This document shows, piece by piece, positions 1-12,475 of a stretch of 64,000 nt of DNA. Every line of letters begins with the position of its first letter. Position 1 is the first letter of the stretch. Origin of the DNA: Protula sp. h YS-2021 (taxonomy: Eukaryota > Annelida > Polychaeta > Sabellida > Serpulidae); NCBI GenBank assembly GCA_949752745.1, contig OX457026.1:27342116-27406115 (forward strand). The letters are read 5' to 3'. The translations under genes and the position numbers were made by a program. The notes under the pieces were generated by a model that did not search any database, had not been told where the DNA came from, and worked only from the letters and a program-made list of their open reading frames with translations.

Positions 1-599
1 TGCATGGTAGCTGATTTTGAACACAACAATTTAAAGGGAAATGAGGTGAAAATTCTTGAGAACAGTAGTGGTTTATGCGTCTTGAGTTCAAAATAAGGCT
101 TCGTGAAACATATGAATGCATGTTAAAATGCATGTTAAAAACCTAGCAACGGTAAACACAATAAAACTGTCTTATCGAACTTAAAATTCTTCTGACGTCA
201 TCAAAACACGATCTCCTGTGTCGTAAGCTCTTGAAAACAACAGAACCATAAAAAAGGCTGCACCGGATGTTTCGTGTTAAATGTTCACGGAGTTCAGTGA
301 ACTTCCCGAGTTGATTCATTACTGTATCAACTCGGGAGTCATAAGGGACCAGTTTAAATTGCATTCTCCACTTTTCCGTCCCCTTGTTCCTCCCTCCCCT
401 CTTCGCAGCAGTTGTTTAATGTGTTTGGCACAAACTAACACAGATAATGCAAATATTGTGCAAATATTTTTTTTAACTGTGAGTATTATGAAAACTGATA
501 ATTGAAAGAAACAAAATCAGTAGAACGGGATCATATTGGGGTAAGATCGGGGGGTGACCAATATCTAGAGATCTGTAAAGGATCAGTTAGCAGATAGTT
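1..599. other. Unassigned non-coding stretch
   Basis: No supported exon, RNA gene or clear repeat is seen here. An inverted pair of short words (AACTCGGGAAG-like, near 300-335) surrounds 'cccgagttgattcattac'. The open frames are under 75 codons and look like chance. Confidence 0.5.
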
Positions 600-1480
600 C
601 AGAAGTATGGAATGCCATTTTAACATTTAATGCTTATTTTTGATATCAAAATATATTTAGAGATATCAATAAATCAATTTAGATCTCATTAATTTATATT
701 TTGCTATCAATAATTGAATTTTAGATGGCAAAAATGTATTTTTGAGATCAAAAAATCAATTTTACAAACCTAGAAAATCTTACGGGAGACACACATTCAC
801 ATAAAATATAACGAATCGTCAATTAAATTTTGGAGATGAAAATTTGGATTATTGAGATCAATAATAACAACATAATTTTTGATCTCAAGAATTGCTTCTT
901 TTTTGTACAGTATAAAATTAAAATAAAGATTCTGTATGCAAGGACAGCCATTATTTATTTACAGATTTGCGTTTCTGAATTTTTTATTTGAAAAAAGACT
1001 AATATTTTGATATCAAGAATCAGTTTTTGAGATAAAAAAATCGTTTGCAGATTTCAAAATACAAATTAAAAATGTATCAGTCTGAAATAATGATATCTAA
1101 AATAAATTCTTGATATCAATATATAGGAAATCAATTAGTGAGCTCAAAATTAATATTTTGCTCTCAAATATTTCATTTTTGTTATCAAGAATTGAATTTT
1201 TGATCTCAAAAAATCAATTTTAGATATCATTTTAAATCATTTTCGATATCAATAAATATTTCTTGATATCTCTAAATATTTATTGATATCAAAAAGTATT
1301 TTATGAGATCAAGAATACATTCAGAGATATCAAGAATACAATAACAGATAGCAAAAATGAATTCTTGATATCAAAATATGGATTTATTGAGATCAAAAAT
1401 GAATTCTTGATATCAAAAAATCAATTTTTGAGATCCAAAATTAATTCTTGATATCAATAATTCACCAATAAATGTGAAAA
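600..1480. repeat. GATATC/GAGATC-rich AT block
   Basis: An AT-rich stretch in which 'gatatcaa', 'gagatcaa' and 'gatctcaa' recur every 20-40 bases, usually followed by a run of A/T and 'aatcaattttt' or 'aattcttgatatc'. The words are near-palindromic (TTGATATCAA), so the block can fold on itself on either strand. Spacing is irregular, so it reads as a degenerate satellite or foldback rather than a clean tandem array. No coding is seen. Confidence 0.6.
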
Positions 1481-1814
1481 CGGCATTCCATACAGAAGGC
1501 GTGTATTACGGAGAGGGCTGAAAAAGCTGAAACGGTATCATACTGGGGAGGGGGGGGGGGGAGGGGAGGGATTTGAGGACAGCTAGAATGGTAGAGAGGA
1601 TGAACCTTTAAATTATTATTATTATTATTACACTTGGGGATTTGCCAAAATAAACTTCAGTATGTCTAGTTCATCCTTCTGTATTTTTTAAAGTAGTTTA
1701 AGTTGGCTGCAGCGTTTGGGTTTTTCCCAATTGAAGAGTGATGAAATTTGGCTCACTGATAAAGAGTGATTAGACGCCGTGAAAGCCACAATTTTTTAAT
1801 CATAACCTTAGAGA

Positions 1815-2580
1815 ACGATTGACATCTTAGGCCATGGTCAATGTCAAAAACCGGAAGTGGGCCATTTTCTCGAAAACGGTTAGAGATAGAGCGATTTTGA
1901 GGTTATTTTCGACTCTTTGGACCAAAAAGACGATATGTAAGAGGTACCTCGGTGAAATTGACGTCCACGGACATGGTCAATTCAAAAACCGGAAGTTGAC
2001 CATTATTTCGTATACGTTTAGAGATAGAGCGGTTTTTTGGTCTAAAAACGACATGTAAGAGGTACCTCGGGGACTTGACCTCCTCGGACGTGGTCAGTCA
2101 AAAACCGGAAATTGACCACTATCTCAAAACGGTTAGAGATAGAGCGAATTTGAGCTTATTTTCGACCCTTTGGGCCTAAAAGACTATACGTAAGGGGTCC
2201 TTGGTAACCTTGACCTCCTCGGCCATGGTCAAAGTAAAAAACCGGAAATTGGCCATTATCTCGAAAACGGATAGAGATAGAGCGATTTTGAGCTTATGTT
2301 CGGCTTTTTGACCTAAAAGACCATATGTAGCAGGTACCCCAGTGACCTTGACTTCCTCAGACATGGTCAAAGTAAAAAACCGGAAGTTGACCATTATCTC
2401 GACAACGGTTAGAGATATTGGGCCTAAAAGATGATATATAAGAGATACCTCGGTCACCTTGACCTCCTCGGCCATTGTCAAAACCGGACGTTGACCATTA
2501 ACTTGAAAACAGAAATAGAACGATTTTGAGCTTATTTTCGACCATTTGGGCCTAAAAGACAATATTTAAGGGGTCAAGAG
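1815..2580. repeat. Tandem array, ~110-140 bp unit, about six copies
   Basis: Each unit carries 'catggtcaaagtaaaaaac', 'ccggaagttgaccattatc', 'cggttagagatagagcg', 'gggcctaaaagac' and 'gaggtacctcggtgacc'. The 'atggtcaa' word starts near 1834, 1973, 2092, 2224, 2363 and 2472. Copies differ by substitutions and short indels. Open frames on both strands across the array follow from the repeat and are not taken as genes. Confidence 0.75.
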
Positions 2581-2645
2581 TTTAGAATCGCATTTTTTGT
2601 GACCCCCAAGTGTAATTTTCGCCTCTCGGTAGCGAAAACCGTCTA

Positions 2646-2646
<1 letters not shown>

Positions 2647-2693
<47 letters not shown>

Positions 2694-2734
2694 GTTATTA
2701 TTATTATTATTGTTATTATTATTATTATTATTAT
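2647..2734. repeat. (ATT)n microsatellite
   Basis: About 29 ATT/TTA triplets interrupted by two GTT triplets. A smaller example sits near 1613-1632 and another at 31200-31227. Confidence 0.95.
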
Positions 2735-2739
2735 GTCTC

Positions 2740-3610
2740 CCCTACCAAGGGGAGACATATAGTGTTTGTACGTGTGTGTGTGTGTCAGTCTGTTGTAAAC
2801 AAAATTTTGTGTGCAAGATATCTCGAGAACGAAAGATCGAATCGAGTTTGATCGATTTATTCCTTGGTTAGGGTGGACGGTTCTGACAACTTTTGACGCA
2901 TGTCACGTGATTATGGCATCATTACGTGACGTCATTACATAAAAATCTTGTGTGCAAAATTTCTCAGCCGCTAAACATCGGAAAACGTTGACACTTGGTG
3001 GGATGGTTGCTTGGCAGGTCCAAAAGAATCTGTAAATTTTTTTCGCGAGTAAAAGGAACGAATGCGACGTGTGACGTCATCGCATAAATAAGACCATATT
3101 TTGAGCAAGATCTTGTGTGCAAAATATCTCGATAAGGGTAAGGTCTGTCCATTTTAAATTTTATATGGGTGTTCCTTGGGTCAGTCGGATGGTTCTCTCA
3201 ACATTTGACGCATGTCACATGATTAGGACAGGCGTATGACATAGCGTTAAACTTTTGCATGCGAAATTTCTCAGCCGCTGAACATCGAAGAAAATTGACA
3301 CTAGGGGAGATTGATGCTTGGTAGGTCTGAAAGATTCTGTTTGTCGCGAGTAGAACGAACGAGTTCGGCGTATGACGCCATCACGTAAAATATGTATACA
3401 GTTTGAACTTGTATGCACAATATCTCGATAACGGAAAGTCATATCGACTTCAAAAGTTTATATGGGTATTCCTTGGTTCAGTCAGACGACTGTTTCTACT
3501 TTTGACGCGTAAAGAAGATTATCTGTTGTTAAGCAAAATATCTCGATAGCGGAAAGTCGGATCAATTTTAAACTTTGTGTAGTTATTCCTCGGATAACTC
3601 GCATAGAAAA
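2740..3610. repeat. Interspersed repeat with internal ~230-bp repeats
   Basis: The stretch begins 'ccctaccaaggggagacat', then a GT run and 'gtgtgcaagatatctcgaga'. The phrases 'gtgtgcaaaatatctcgata', 'tttctcagccgctgaacatc' and 'ttccttggttcagtc' return two to four times. This is the style of a dispersed invertebrate repeat family. No coding exon is supported. Confidence 0.6.
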
Positions 3611-4369
3611 TCAAGAAAGGTGCATAACGTCAACACCCTCCCCCCCCCCCAGCCATTTTGGCTCCTTTGTTAACTAAGCATAGTTGTTAACTGAGCTGGG
3701 ATTTCAGCGTTTTCCAGAAGTTTCCCGAGTGTTCCTGCATTCTTTAGAATGCTGCAAAACAGTAACAGCATTACTGTCGGTCCACTGCCATTTGTTATTG
3801 CCAGAAATTCAGCTTTTTGTGCGTTTCTCATCTACGGCTATTACGTAACATGCCTATTGGTCAGGGATCAGTGTCAGTTGTGGTGCACGATGAAGTCGTT
3901 ATCTACGAGGTCATGGAATGCTACTGTTGTATTTATAGGTCTCAGCAGGTCTAGCTATTGATTTTTTTCACCGCATACTCGATTCAGTTTGCCAAAGTGC
4001 TCCATATATGGGAGCTATTTTTTTTATCGATTAACATTGTTTGTAGTACCTTTTCGCATTTAAAGTGGGTCATCTGATATCTTGTGTTATCAGAAGCAGC
4101 TCACCATTTTGGCACCCTCTCCCCTTCTCCCACCGAGGTGCATCATCTGATGCGCATAATGAAGAATGCCTTTCTACTGCTTTTTGGCCGATGTGAATGT
4201 AAAAAGACAAGGTAGTCTATCATGGCTATAACTACGCTTAGGATCGAGACCGTTACCAATACCTTGGGTAAAAAGGTTAGAGCTGCGTGTACAGTCGTAC
4301 CTACATCAGATAGCTGGAGACGGAGAGGATGATGATTAGCAAATAAAAAAATCCAGACCAGTTTCAAGA
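3611..4369. other. Unassigned non-coding stretch
   Basis: Contains a C run near 3640 and small chance frames on both strands. No splice-bounded coding segment or clear repeat was found. Confidence 0.4.
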
Positions 4370-4620
4370 CCTGGATAAAAAGATGTATAGTAAGACCCTT
4401 TGTCGTGACCCCTTCCAGATTCGGGTAAAAAGATGTACGGTAAAACCTGCGTGTCTTGACCAGCTTCCAGACCCGGATAAATAAGTAACGTACAGTAAAA
4501 CTACTGTAGTGACCAACAGACCTCGATAAGAATGGCCGCCTACAGTAAAACCTTTTTTAGCGACCACCTTCCAGACTCGGATGAAAAAAGGCGTGCAGTA
4601 ATATATGTTTTAGTGACCAC
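4370..4620. repeat. ~50-bp tandem repeat resembling a transposon end
   Basis: Four imperfect copies of 'acagtaaaacctNNNtagtgaccaNcttccagacNcggataaaaag', at about 4390, 4439, 4492 and 4543. The word 'cagtaaaacctctttagtgac' is the style of Tc1/pogo-type terminal sequence; that link is inference. Confidence 0.5.
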
Positions 4621-5076
4621 CATCTGTTTTGTTTATTATGAATTTTTTGCAATGAATTATGATTATTTTTGTAGAAATGAATATTTTAGTTCACTTATTA
4701 AAAAAAGGAAAATTGTTTTTTGTTTTGTTTTGGGGGTTGAATTATGGGTTTAGTCGGGGATACATTTGTTTTTGTTTACAAAAACAAGAAAATAAGTAGG
4801 TTTCGATTGAAAGTGTGTTATATAAACCTGTACTCTTATGTTTTGTTTTGTGTGCACTGGCCGCTCTAGTTATTATTATTATTAATATTATGCTAAAAGT
4901 TTCCTTTTTTAGGGACAGTAGCATTTTTTAAATAAGATTTAACCACGAAAACTTTGCATATGACACTTAATTGAATTGTATTACTTGATGTGCCTCGGGT
5001 TGCAATGAGTACAAACCAAAAGCGCAAACACCAACGGTCACAGTCTAGGCCTGCTAATTTTACTTAACTCTGTGGG

Positions 5077-5280
5077 CCGTATTCACAAAAAGTTAACTGC
5101 ACAGTTAACAAATTCCGTTAACTGCCCCTGTGTTAACAGAACTTTTGAAAATTAATTAAAAAACTTTACGTTTATGACGAAACATATTCTTGCAAAAACT
5201 GTTTGCATAATTTAGCTAAATCAGTTGATTTCCTTGCAGTGATGTACATTAACTGCACAGTTAACTTTTATGAATATCGG
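5077..5280. mobile_element. 204-bp MITE with ~30-bp terminal inverted repeats
   Basis: The left end 'ccgtattcacaaaaagttaa' plus 'ctgcacagttaac' is mirrored at the right by 'ttaactgcacagttaacttt' plus 'tatgaatatcgg'. The core is AT-rich and non-coding. Within each arm 'gttaactgcacagttaac' is itself a palindrome. A second partial copy starts at about 5289 ('catattcacaaaagttaact'). Confidence 0.75.
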
Positions 5281-5613
5281 AACTGGTGCATATTCACAAA
5301 AGTTAACTGTACAGTTAACTGATTCCGTTATATTGCTCCGTTAGCAAACAAAAACACTTCTAAAACTGTTCACATGATACAGCTCGGTCACTTATTTTTG
5401 CTGTTATTTTATTTGCGTTTTAAGTTACAACTAGTTTAACCTTAAAATTAATGTATCTATTACAAACTGTTTAATTTATTTATTTACTTTATTCGTTTGA
5501 ATTGTTCTTCATTTGCTTTAAATAGTATTGAGATGCAGTCGATGAAAAATTTCGTCCAGAAATTGTGATCATGTTATTTGGTGCTACATGCCGAGCACCT
5601 CTCAAATATCTTA

Positions 5614-6421
5614 AGACAAGTTCGACAGTGACGCCAGCGACGACAGGTCCACAGAATACGGGGATGAATTCGCTTCTCAAACGAGTGTCCGTAACTACAA
5701 GATAGAAGTATCCAATGAACTGATCGAGCGCTGTGCCACCGCCTTAAGTACGAACGAAATGATCGTTGGTCGAGCGCGTTCAGCCAAGAGTGACCCGTCA
5801 AGTCTGGGGACTGTCAGGCGGCTAGCCATCGATAAAAACCTGCACGCGGTAATGGAGAACACGATACGTCTGCTGCTGCGGCGCGGCGCGGACCCTAACG
5901 CGGCGCGCGTGCCCATGCCCATGCTCTTCTTCGCGGTCAAGGCCGGCGATGTGGACGCGGTCAGGCTACTACTCATGAAGGGCGCCTCTACCAAAACCTC
6001 CCTCCCAGAAAAGAAGGGCTGCCTGTCCCCGCTGCACATAGCTGTGGCGCTGCCCGGGGAGGAAGGCGTCCAGATCACGGAGCTTCTCCTGAACTCCCTC
6101 GCGGATCCAGACACGAGGGCCCTTCCGGATGACTCCTTCCTCAACACTAACCTGGAAGAGGAGTGGAGCAAGGACTCGATTAGCGAGAGTAGCCGGGCGG
6201 TGTCGGGTGGGCGAACGCCCTTACACATCGCCTGCGCCAGGGATGACAACTACAAGCATGCCTGTAAGGTGGTCCATCTTCTTCTGGATCACCATGCCAA
6301 CCCTAATCTGATTTGCAACGGCCACTCTCCAATGGCACTTGCCGTTGCCAGTGGCAACGATTTAGCTATAGATGAGCTGCTGGCCTATCGCTCAAAAATA
6401 GGGGAAAAACAGAAAATATAG
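5614..6421 (+). CDS. ANKMY1: ANKMY1-like ankyrin-repeat exon
   Basis: A GC-rich open exon, unlike its AT-rich surroundings, encodes ankyrin repeats. Key segments are MENTIRLLLRRGADPN, FFAVKAGDVDAVRLLLMKGA, LSPLHIAVALPGEEGVQITE, GRTPLHIACARDDNYKHACK and HSPMALAVASGNDLAIDELL. The order and wording match ANKMY1 (ankyrin repeat and MYND domain protein), a multidomain protein tied to cilium-related trafficking, where MORN repeats precede and a MYND finger follows. The frame opens after an in-frame TAA at about 5609, and 'atatcttaag' can serve as a splice acceptor, so coding probably starts near 5615; the first ATG is 5759. The frame ends in TAG at 6419-6421, but the G of that stop also begins 'gtaagaaatc', a consensus donor, so the exon may instead be spliced at 6420. 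No MORN or MYND exon is seen here: either the introns are large or this is an isolated fragment. Confidence 0.82.
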
Positions 6422-6456
6422 TAAGAAATCGAAAATTTCTCGCATAGTTTTTTTTT

Positions 6457-6900
6457 ACCCAGCCGACGTTGTTGGACTGGGTTAGTCGCATCACTATAGG
6501 GGGGGGGGGGGTGAATGTATGTGCGTATGTTAAACTTTTTCTTTAAAATGCTACTCCTCCTACAGTTTTGCTCCAATGGTTTTGATATTACACAGCAATG
6601 TTCCTGGGTGGTCCCCTACCTGGCTATTACTTTTTTGACGATTGACGAAATGGTGTAATTTTAAAGTTTTTTTTGTAAAATTTGTAAATGTCGGTGAATA
6701 CGTGAATCGTCAAAACCCAACCTCTCCAACATCCCTTTTCGTTTAGCTTCCCTCGTTTTTGTGTATTAAAATTATGAAAAAGTTACATTCAGGAACAAAG
6801 TTCTTCATTTTTTGGCCTAACACTATTCGGTTCAGAGTTTTTCTGTCTTTCCTTGTTTGGTAACTCGGCTGGGTCATGTCCTTGAACATGCTTGTTTTTA
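6457..6900 (+). mobile_element. CCCAGCCGA-ended dispersed repeat, copy 1
   Basis: Starts 'acccagccgacgttgttgga' and ends 'ggtaactcggctgggt' (6862-6874) followed by the hairpin 'catgtccttgaacatg'. The outer words acccagccga and tcggctgggt are inverted repeats. It contains a G run and 'aaatgctactcctcctacag'. It is shorter than the copy at 60407, consistent with an internal deletion. No coding. Confidence 0.7.
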
Positions 6901-6904
6901 CTCT

Positions 6905-8875
6905 TTACCACTACCGGTTAAAATGCAATGATACTCGGCGAATTCCCCTGCAATTAGCCAGAGCGTCGTCAGTTTGAAAAGCCGCTTCATAGCGAGAGAT
7001 CTTTCACGCTAAGGAAAATCGGTTTCTTCCTGAAAAACGTAACCTATTTACAATTGTTTCTCATTTTGCTATCAAGCTGGACTTTAAGTGGCTTTATTAT
7101 CCAACATTTAATTCAAATAAAAGCCTTTAAAGCAAACCGATATAAAATATCTTTTTTTTATGTATGTGTGTCTTTTTTTGCATAAACACAGATATCATTG
7201 ATCAATGATCTGCTTATATTAGACCCCATAGATTAAAATAAAAAAGAAAGAAAATCGAGGAAAAGGAAAATTGGGTGATTTTTCTACAGTTGGGCCCACG
7301 CAAAGGCAAATTTATATGAACCACTCCTAGTTAAACAGCACTGGCCCTCCCAAACATCAAGATAAAAGGTGGCTCACTCCCTAACGAAAAAGATATGGAA
7401 CTTATGAGTAAAATTATAAAATTGCAGAGCATATTTTTTGCGCTAAAACGTTTTTGAACGTTTATGGTGCTCAATCTTGTGACTGTGCGTCGAATTAGGC
7501 CGATGTCAAACTTTTTTTTCAAGCAGGAGAGTAGGGAGGAGCGAACTTGCGGTTTGAGCCAACCTACTGATGCAGAGAAGGTTGTGTGACTCAGATCCAA
7601 ACTTAGGTGTGGGTCCATATGCGGGGGCGGTTAGTGTTGAAAGATAGACTTCTGGAACATGCGTGTGATAATATATCTTATTATTCCAGGGGCGCTGAAG
7701 CTCATCCATAGCTGCAATTTCTGAATCAGTGCATTTTTTTGTCTTTATGAATGTGCTTTGTTTCTTTACTAAATTTAGATGTTGTTCCCAAAGACTATTC
7801 ATTCTAGAGGCAGTCTGTTCTTGGGAGATCACGTTCTGTTGCTGGTTAAAGCACAGGGATACAGAAAATTTTATGCCCATAAGCTTTAACTAATGTTGTA
7901 CCGAAGCAACGCTTTAACTCCCCTTCGTCCCTCACCTTAACTCCCCTTTCCCTCCCAAATCCCGTTCCCAAACCCCGCCCCCAATAGAGAGAGCAAGTAT
8001 ATGTTTGGAGGAGAACCGGTCTTGTTCGGTGGACCCAAAATATGATGCGATTTAGTTATCTCCCAATATCGCATGTCAGAAGGACTACGTCTCAGAAGGG
8101 CTACACTTCGAAAGGGCTTCACTTCGCAACGTCTGCACAGGAAAAACACAAAATGCTGAAGTGCTACACTTTATAATACCTGCATATTTGAACAACTTCG
8201 AAAATGAACTTGCTAAGAGACTACAATTATTATGCCTTCTAGAGCCAAATCTTCAAACCCTTCTCCCGGCTCTGGCAACAGTAGTTTTGACTGTATTGTA
8301 TTCTATTCATTGTCAGAGATGTTAAGCAACTGTGGCTTGGTAAAACAACCGAAGCTGCTTTTTTAACAATTAATCTTTACTCGCATGCAAACATCGAGTA
8401 GCTCTGATTTGACACCAAAAGGTTCCCAATCAGACGCTGCCTCAAAATTTTACGCTAAATTTCATTTCGCATGTCTTGTGCCAATTTTCTTTATTCGCTA
8501 AAGTACGTCAGCTAATAAGCCAAGGTTCTCCACTATTGTTACGACTTTGCTTACCCTAAATGAGCTAAGGTCAATAGAAAACAAATCAAAGTGACAACAT
8601 GACAAGAAGCTCTCCCGTCCTGACAAGTGATCAGCTATTTGTTTAACGTAGGACTGAATTGGTTTCAAGCAGGCAGTTGGTGGTCAGATATGTTGTTGCG
8701 ACGTCGTCGAATTTTTTTTTAACATTTTTTTTTCGACAACAAAACGACCAAAAACAACGTCTTTGTTACTTCGGATTTCTGATGACTTCAAAATGACCAA
8801 AATGCAACTATCGGAACTACGCCCAAGTACAATGACTATCCTGTTGACCAAATCTCTGCTGGTTTATTCCCCACA
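6905..8875. other. Unassigned non-coding stretch with a short minisatellite
   Basis: Mostly unrecognised sequence. At 8060-8160 a ~17-bp word recurs ('cagaagggctacacttcg', 'gaaagggcttcacttcg'). A minus-strand open frame of 124 codons at 7506-7880 has no recognisable motif or splice logic and is not called as a gene. Confidence 0.4.
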
Positions 8876-9740
8876 GGAGGAATATATGCGATCGACCGCG
8901 GGTCGGTCGGTCGGTCTGTCAAAAAGAGCTTGTTAACACGATAACTTAAAAACTGCTGCAAGGATTTTAATGAAACTTGGTATGTAACTTCTAAATTTCA
9001 AGACAGCGAGGCTATTTCCATGGTGTCAGTTACGGTTTTACTGAACAAAAATGTAATTTTGTCGTCAATATTTCCACAGTTTTTTTGGCGATTCACGTAA
9101 AAACAATAGCTACGTAGGTACTAATTCTCGCTACCGTTAATCAAAATTTCAAGACAGCGAGGATATTTCCTTGGTGTCAGTTAAAATCGAAAAAAAAACA
9201 GGATTTCACTCAATATTTGATCTAAATTTTCACGAATCATGAAAAAACAATACTCTGTTAGCTGCAAGTGTCCTCTACCTTCAATCAAAAATTTCAAATT
9301 ATATCACCATCGTAAGCTATTTGTAAAAAAAAAAATTTTGCCAATATTTCCGCCAATTATTAGCGAATTACGATCAGCTGTAATATCCAGAGAAATATCA
9401 ATGATCGCGATCTTGTACCAAAATTTTCAGACAGTTAGGCTATTTCTCTGGCTTCAGTTACGATTTTACTGAAACGTTTTTGGTTATCGCCAATGCTTCT
9501 GCTAATTTTCGGTGAATCAGCAAAGAAGTAATAGTCAGGTAGGCAGTGATGTCTGCTACCTTTACTTACAATTTCAAGACAGTAAAGTTATTTCCCTGAC
9601 GCTAGCTAAGATTTTATGAAAAAAGTTTGTTTGCTTGTTGTTGTTTTTTTTTTTTTGCCAGTTATTTCCGATAGTTTTTGTTGTTGTTGTTGTTTTTTTC
9701 CGAATCGCAAAAAAAGCAATAGGCAGGTGACCAAATATCG
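8876..9740. repeat. Dispersed repeat with GGTCGGTC head and repeated body
   Basis: Begins 'aggaggaatatatgcgatcg' and 'gggtcggtcggtcggtctgt', then a body in which 'atttcaagacagcgaggcta' and 'tggtgtcagttacggtttta' recur at about 8995, 9148, 9425 and 9570. No coding is evident. Confidence 0.6.
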
Positions 9741-10077
9741 AAAGCTTCGATATGAATCAATTCCGATATAAAGCACGACTCATCTACTGTACATATGACC
9801 CTTAAATGTCAATTCACAAAACGATTTTATAACAATTTTTTTCAAATTTCAAAATCGACATATTTTAGGATTTCCAACAACAACAAAAAAGCAGCAGTCT
9901 TAAATCGTTACAATCTGGGATAGATGACTACTTCGAAACCATTCTAAACCATTAAAACCATTAAATTCGAAAGCCTTTGTACCAAAACAATTAGATACAG
10001 TTTCAAAATCGAGTTGTGACAAAATGCCCAAAATCTAGGTCTAACAATTTTTAAGGTTCCGCCATTTCGGAAATTAA

Positions 10078-10700
10078 AACAAGCATGTCCAAGGACATAA
10101 CCCAGCCGAGTTAGCAAACAAGGAAAGAGAGAGAAAGTCTGAAACGACTACTGTTAGGCCGAAAAATGAAGTCTGCAAAATGCATTTAATTCGAATTTTG
10201 AAGCTACCCGAAAAGGGATGTTGGAGAGATTGGGTTTTGACGATTGCCGTATTTACCGACATTTACATAATTTTACAAAATTTTTAAAATTCTACCATTT
10301 CGGCATTTTTTGTCATTTGCGAAAAAAGTGAAGTCCAGGTGGAGAAGCACCTAAGAAACTTACGATTAAAATTTTATAACTATTTGAAAAAGAATGACAG
10401 ATATGAATGGTTTATTTACTACCATTTATTCATTCATTCATTCATTTAATTATTTAGTTTTTGCCAAACTTCAAAGTTCCGCCAATACGGCAGTTTTTGG
10501 CGAACCGCGAAAAAAATAATAGCCTGGTAGGCGAACCCCTGTAGGAGCAGTAGCATGTTAAAAATGGGTCAAAACGGGCACAAAAAGTGCAGCCATTTTG
10601 TCAGTTTTTCGTCAAAAAAAGTAATAGCCAGGTGGGGGACCATTCCTGCGTAATATCAAAACGATTGGAGCAAAACTGTAGGAGGAGTAGCAAAAAAAGC
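10078..10700 (-). mobile_element. CCCAGCCGA-ended dispersed repeat, copy 2 (inverted, truncated)
   Basis: Reverse orientation to copy 1: 'catgtccaaggacat' and 'acccagccgagttagcaaac' at 10084-10120, then through to 'gattggagcaaaactgtagg' near 10665. The far inverted end is missing. A remnant end ('aatcggctgggt') also lies at 16350-16361 beside a 42-A run. Confidence 0.65.
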
Positions 10701-12352
10701 ACAAAGTAGAGGTTTATTTCTCCTGATACTTACACTTAATTATAGAAATGTACGACCTTACAGGACGGAAGAAAGTCTTTTTCGCACAAATATTTATTTT
10801 TTAATTTTCCGAAATTGGTCGAGTGGCTAAAATAAAGTACCTGGTTCAATGAAGACATATTTCTGAAAGGCTTAATTGAAATACAATTTATAATTCTTGA
10901 ACTGCTTTTCTTGAAAAACAACAAAGACACAGACAGACGGCCGGACGGCAGACCACCCTTATGGATATATACCAAGCATCCAAAGACACTCAATAATATT
11001 GTGAAATAAAACTTCAGAATTGCAGGATCAAAAGAACCCCAAGTCTGACTTTATTGTTAACATTACTAAACTGACAAAGGGAAATACAGTTTGAAAACAA
11101 TACAGACGAAAATATAAATCAGAAAAATTGAGTATTTCAGTGAGTATAATGTTTTAGGATTATACACGTACATTCGGACAAGTGATAGTCTCAAACGCTT
11201 TCTTTTTTTCGACACTTTGTAAAATTCGTGCAATTTTTAATCAGTTATCACAGGAATTTATAAAATAGGCTGTTTATTTTTCAGAAAATGTGAGCCCAAA
11301 TTTGGTTTTCTTTGCGACATAATTTTATACCTCGAATTTTGCATCCAAATTCACACTGAAGCACAAGAGGTGGCATTTATTGCTACCTTTTTATCGGTTT
11401 TTTAATGGGCATGATTTTCCGATTTTTGTCAATTCATGTCCGAATGTTGCGAAAATCTCCACGGAGTATAAATCAACATGAAATCAATCACAGCGTAGCG
11501 CATAAATGAACAGTATAAAATCGCTATATAAAGGCATGATTTCACAAGTAAATAATACAACAGTCAATATAACAAATAAAAAAATAACACGCAGAAATCC
11601 ATTGAATATTAACAATACAACAACATCATGTTTACTTTTTAAATATGGTTTTTAAGCTACGGTGTTGTTTTCTTTGAATGCTTAAGATCATAAACTAAAC
11701 ACACAACCCAATGCAAATACATACAATTCAGTTTTTATCAGAGATACTTTCAACTGTAAAACAAATGCTAGAGTTTGTGATGTAATTTCTCAAAATGAAA
11801 TTTCAGACTAAGTAGCCCTGTTAAAGGGCAATAGCCTACAGATGAAAAAAAAAATGCCATCGTCAATGCATACCATCGTCAAGAGAAAAGAATTTTTGAA
11901 CATTTAGGGAAACCAATGTGTAATGATTTGTATGTGAGAGAAGTTCCATAAAGTCATCATCCTTCAGGCTAAATTCAGCTTATTTTTTTAAAACAAATTT
12001 ATAGTTTATTGCTATTGTTTATTTTATTTTTTTTAATTAGAAATGATAATTTCAGAATTTAAATAAATTTAATTCAAGAAACTGAAATTCAGCTTGTTCG
12101 GTCGTATCGTCGTGCCTTTCCGCTATGGGCAGAAGTCACTGCTAGGGCCGGTGCTCATAGTGCTATTAGCACTACCAGTAAAGGTATTCTAAATAATGCT
12201 GGTAGTACTATTAAGTTATCAGTACTTTATGGATACCGATCATAGCAGCTGCAGACAAAAAAGCAAACAATGTTAGGAACATGAGGATATAATAATAGGT
12301 CAACACACATGCTAATTCTGGCCTGCAAAAACAGTTCCTACAACTCTACAAA
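10701..12352. other. Unassigned AT-rich stretch
   Basis: No exon, RNA or clear repeat is supported. A short 'gacagacggccggacgg' run at 10930 resembles the GGAC runs seen at 49105 and 52565. Confidence 0.4.
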
Positions 12353-12360
12353 TCTAGGAC

Positions 12361-12455
12361 GGCATCCCGACAACTGATCCCACGACAACTGATCCCACGA
12401 CAACTGATCCCCCGACAACGAATCCCACGACAACTGATCACACGACAACTGATCT
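12361..12455. repeat. Inverted short-word array, left side (GACAACTGATCCCAC)
   Basis: Six copies of a ~15-bp word, 'cgacaactgatcccac', with variants 'cgacaacgaatcccac' and 'cgacaactgatctac'. The same word appears reversed at 15930-15944 ('gatcagttgtcgtgg'), beyond the 18-bp array, so the pair brackets that array as subterminal inverted repeats. The bracket is directly visible; the mobile origin is inferred. Confidence 0.7.
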
Positions 12456-12475
12456 ACGGTTTACACAACAACTCC

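Noticed and set aside
5695..6249. 184-codon minus-strand frame opposite the ankyrin exon
   Set aside because: A shadow of the GC-rich ANKMY1-like coding strand.
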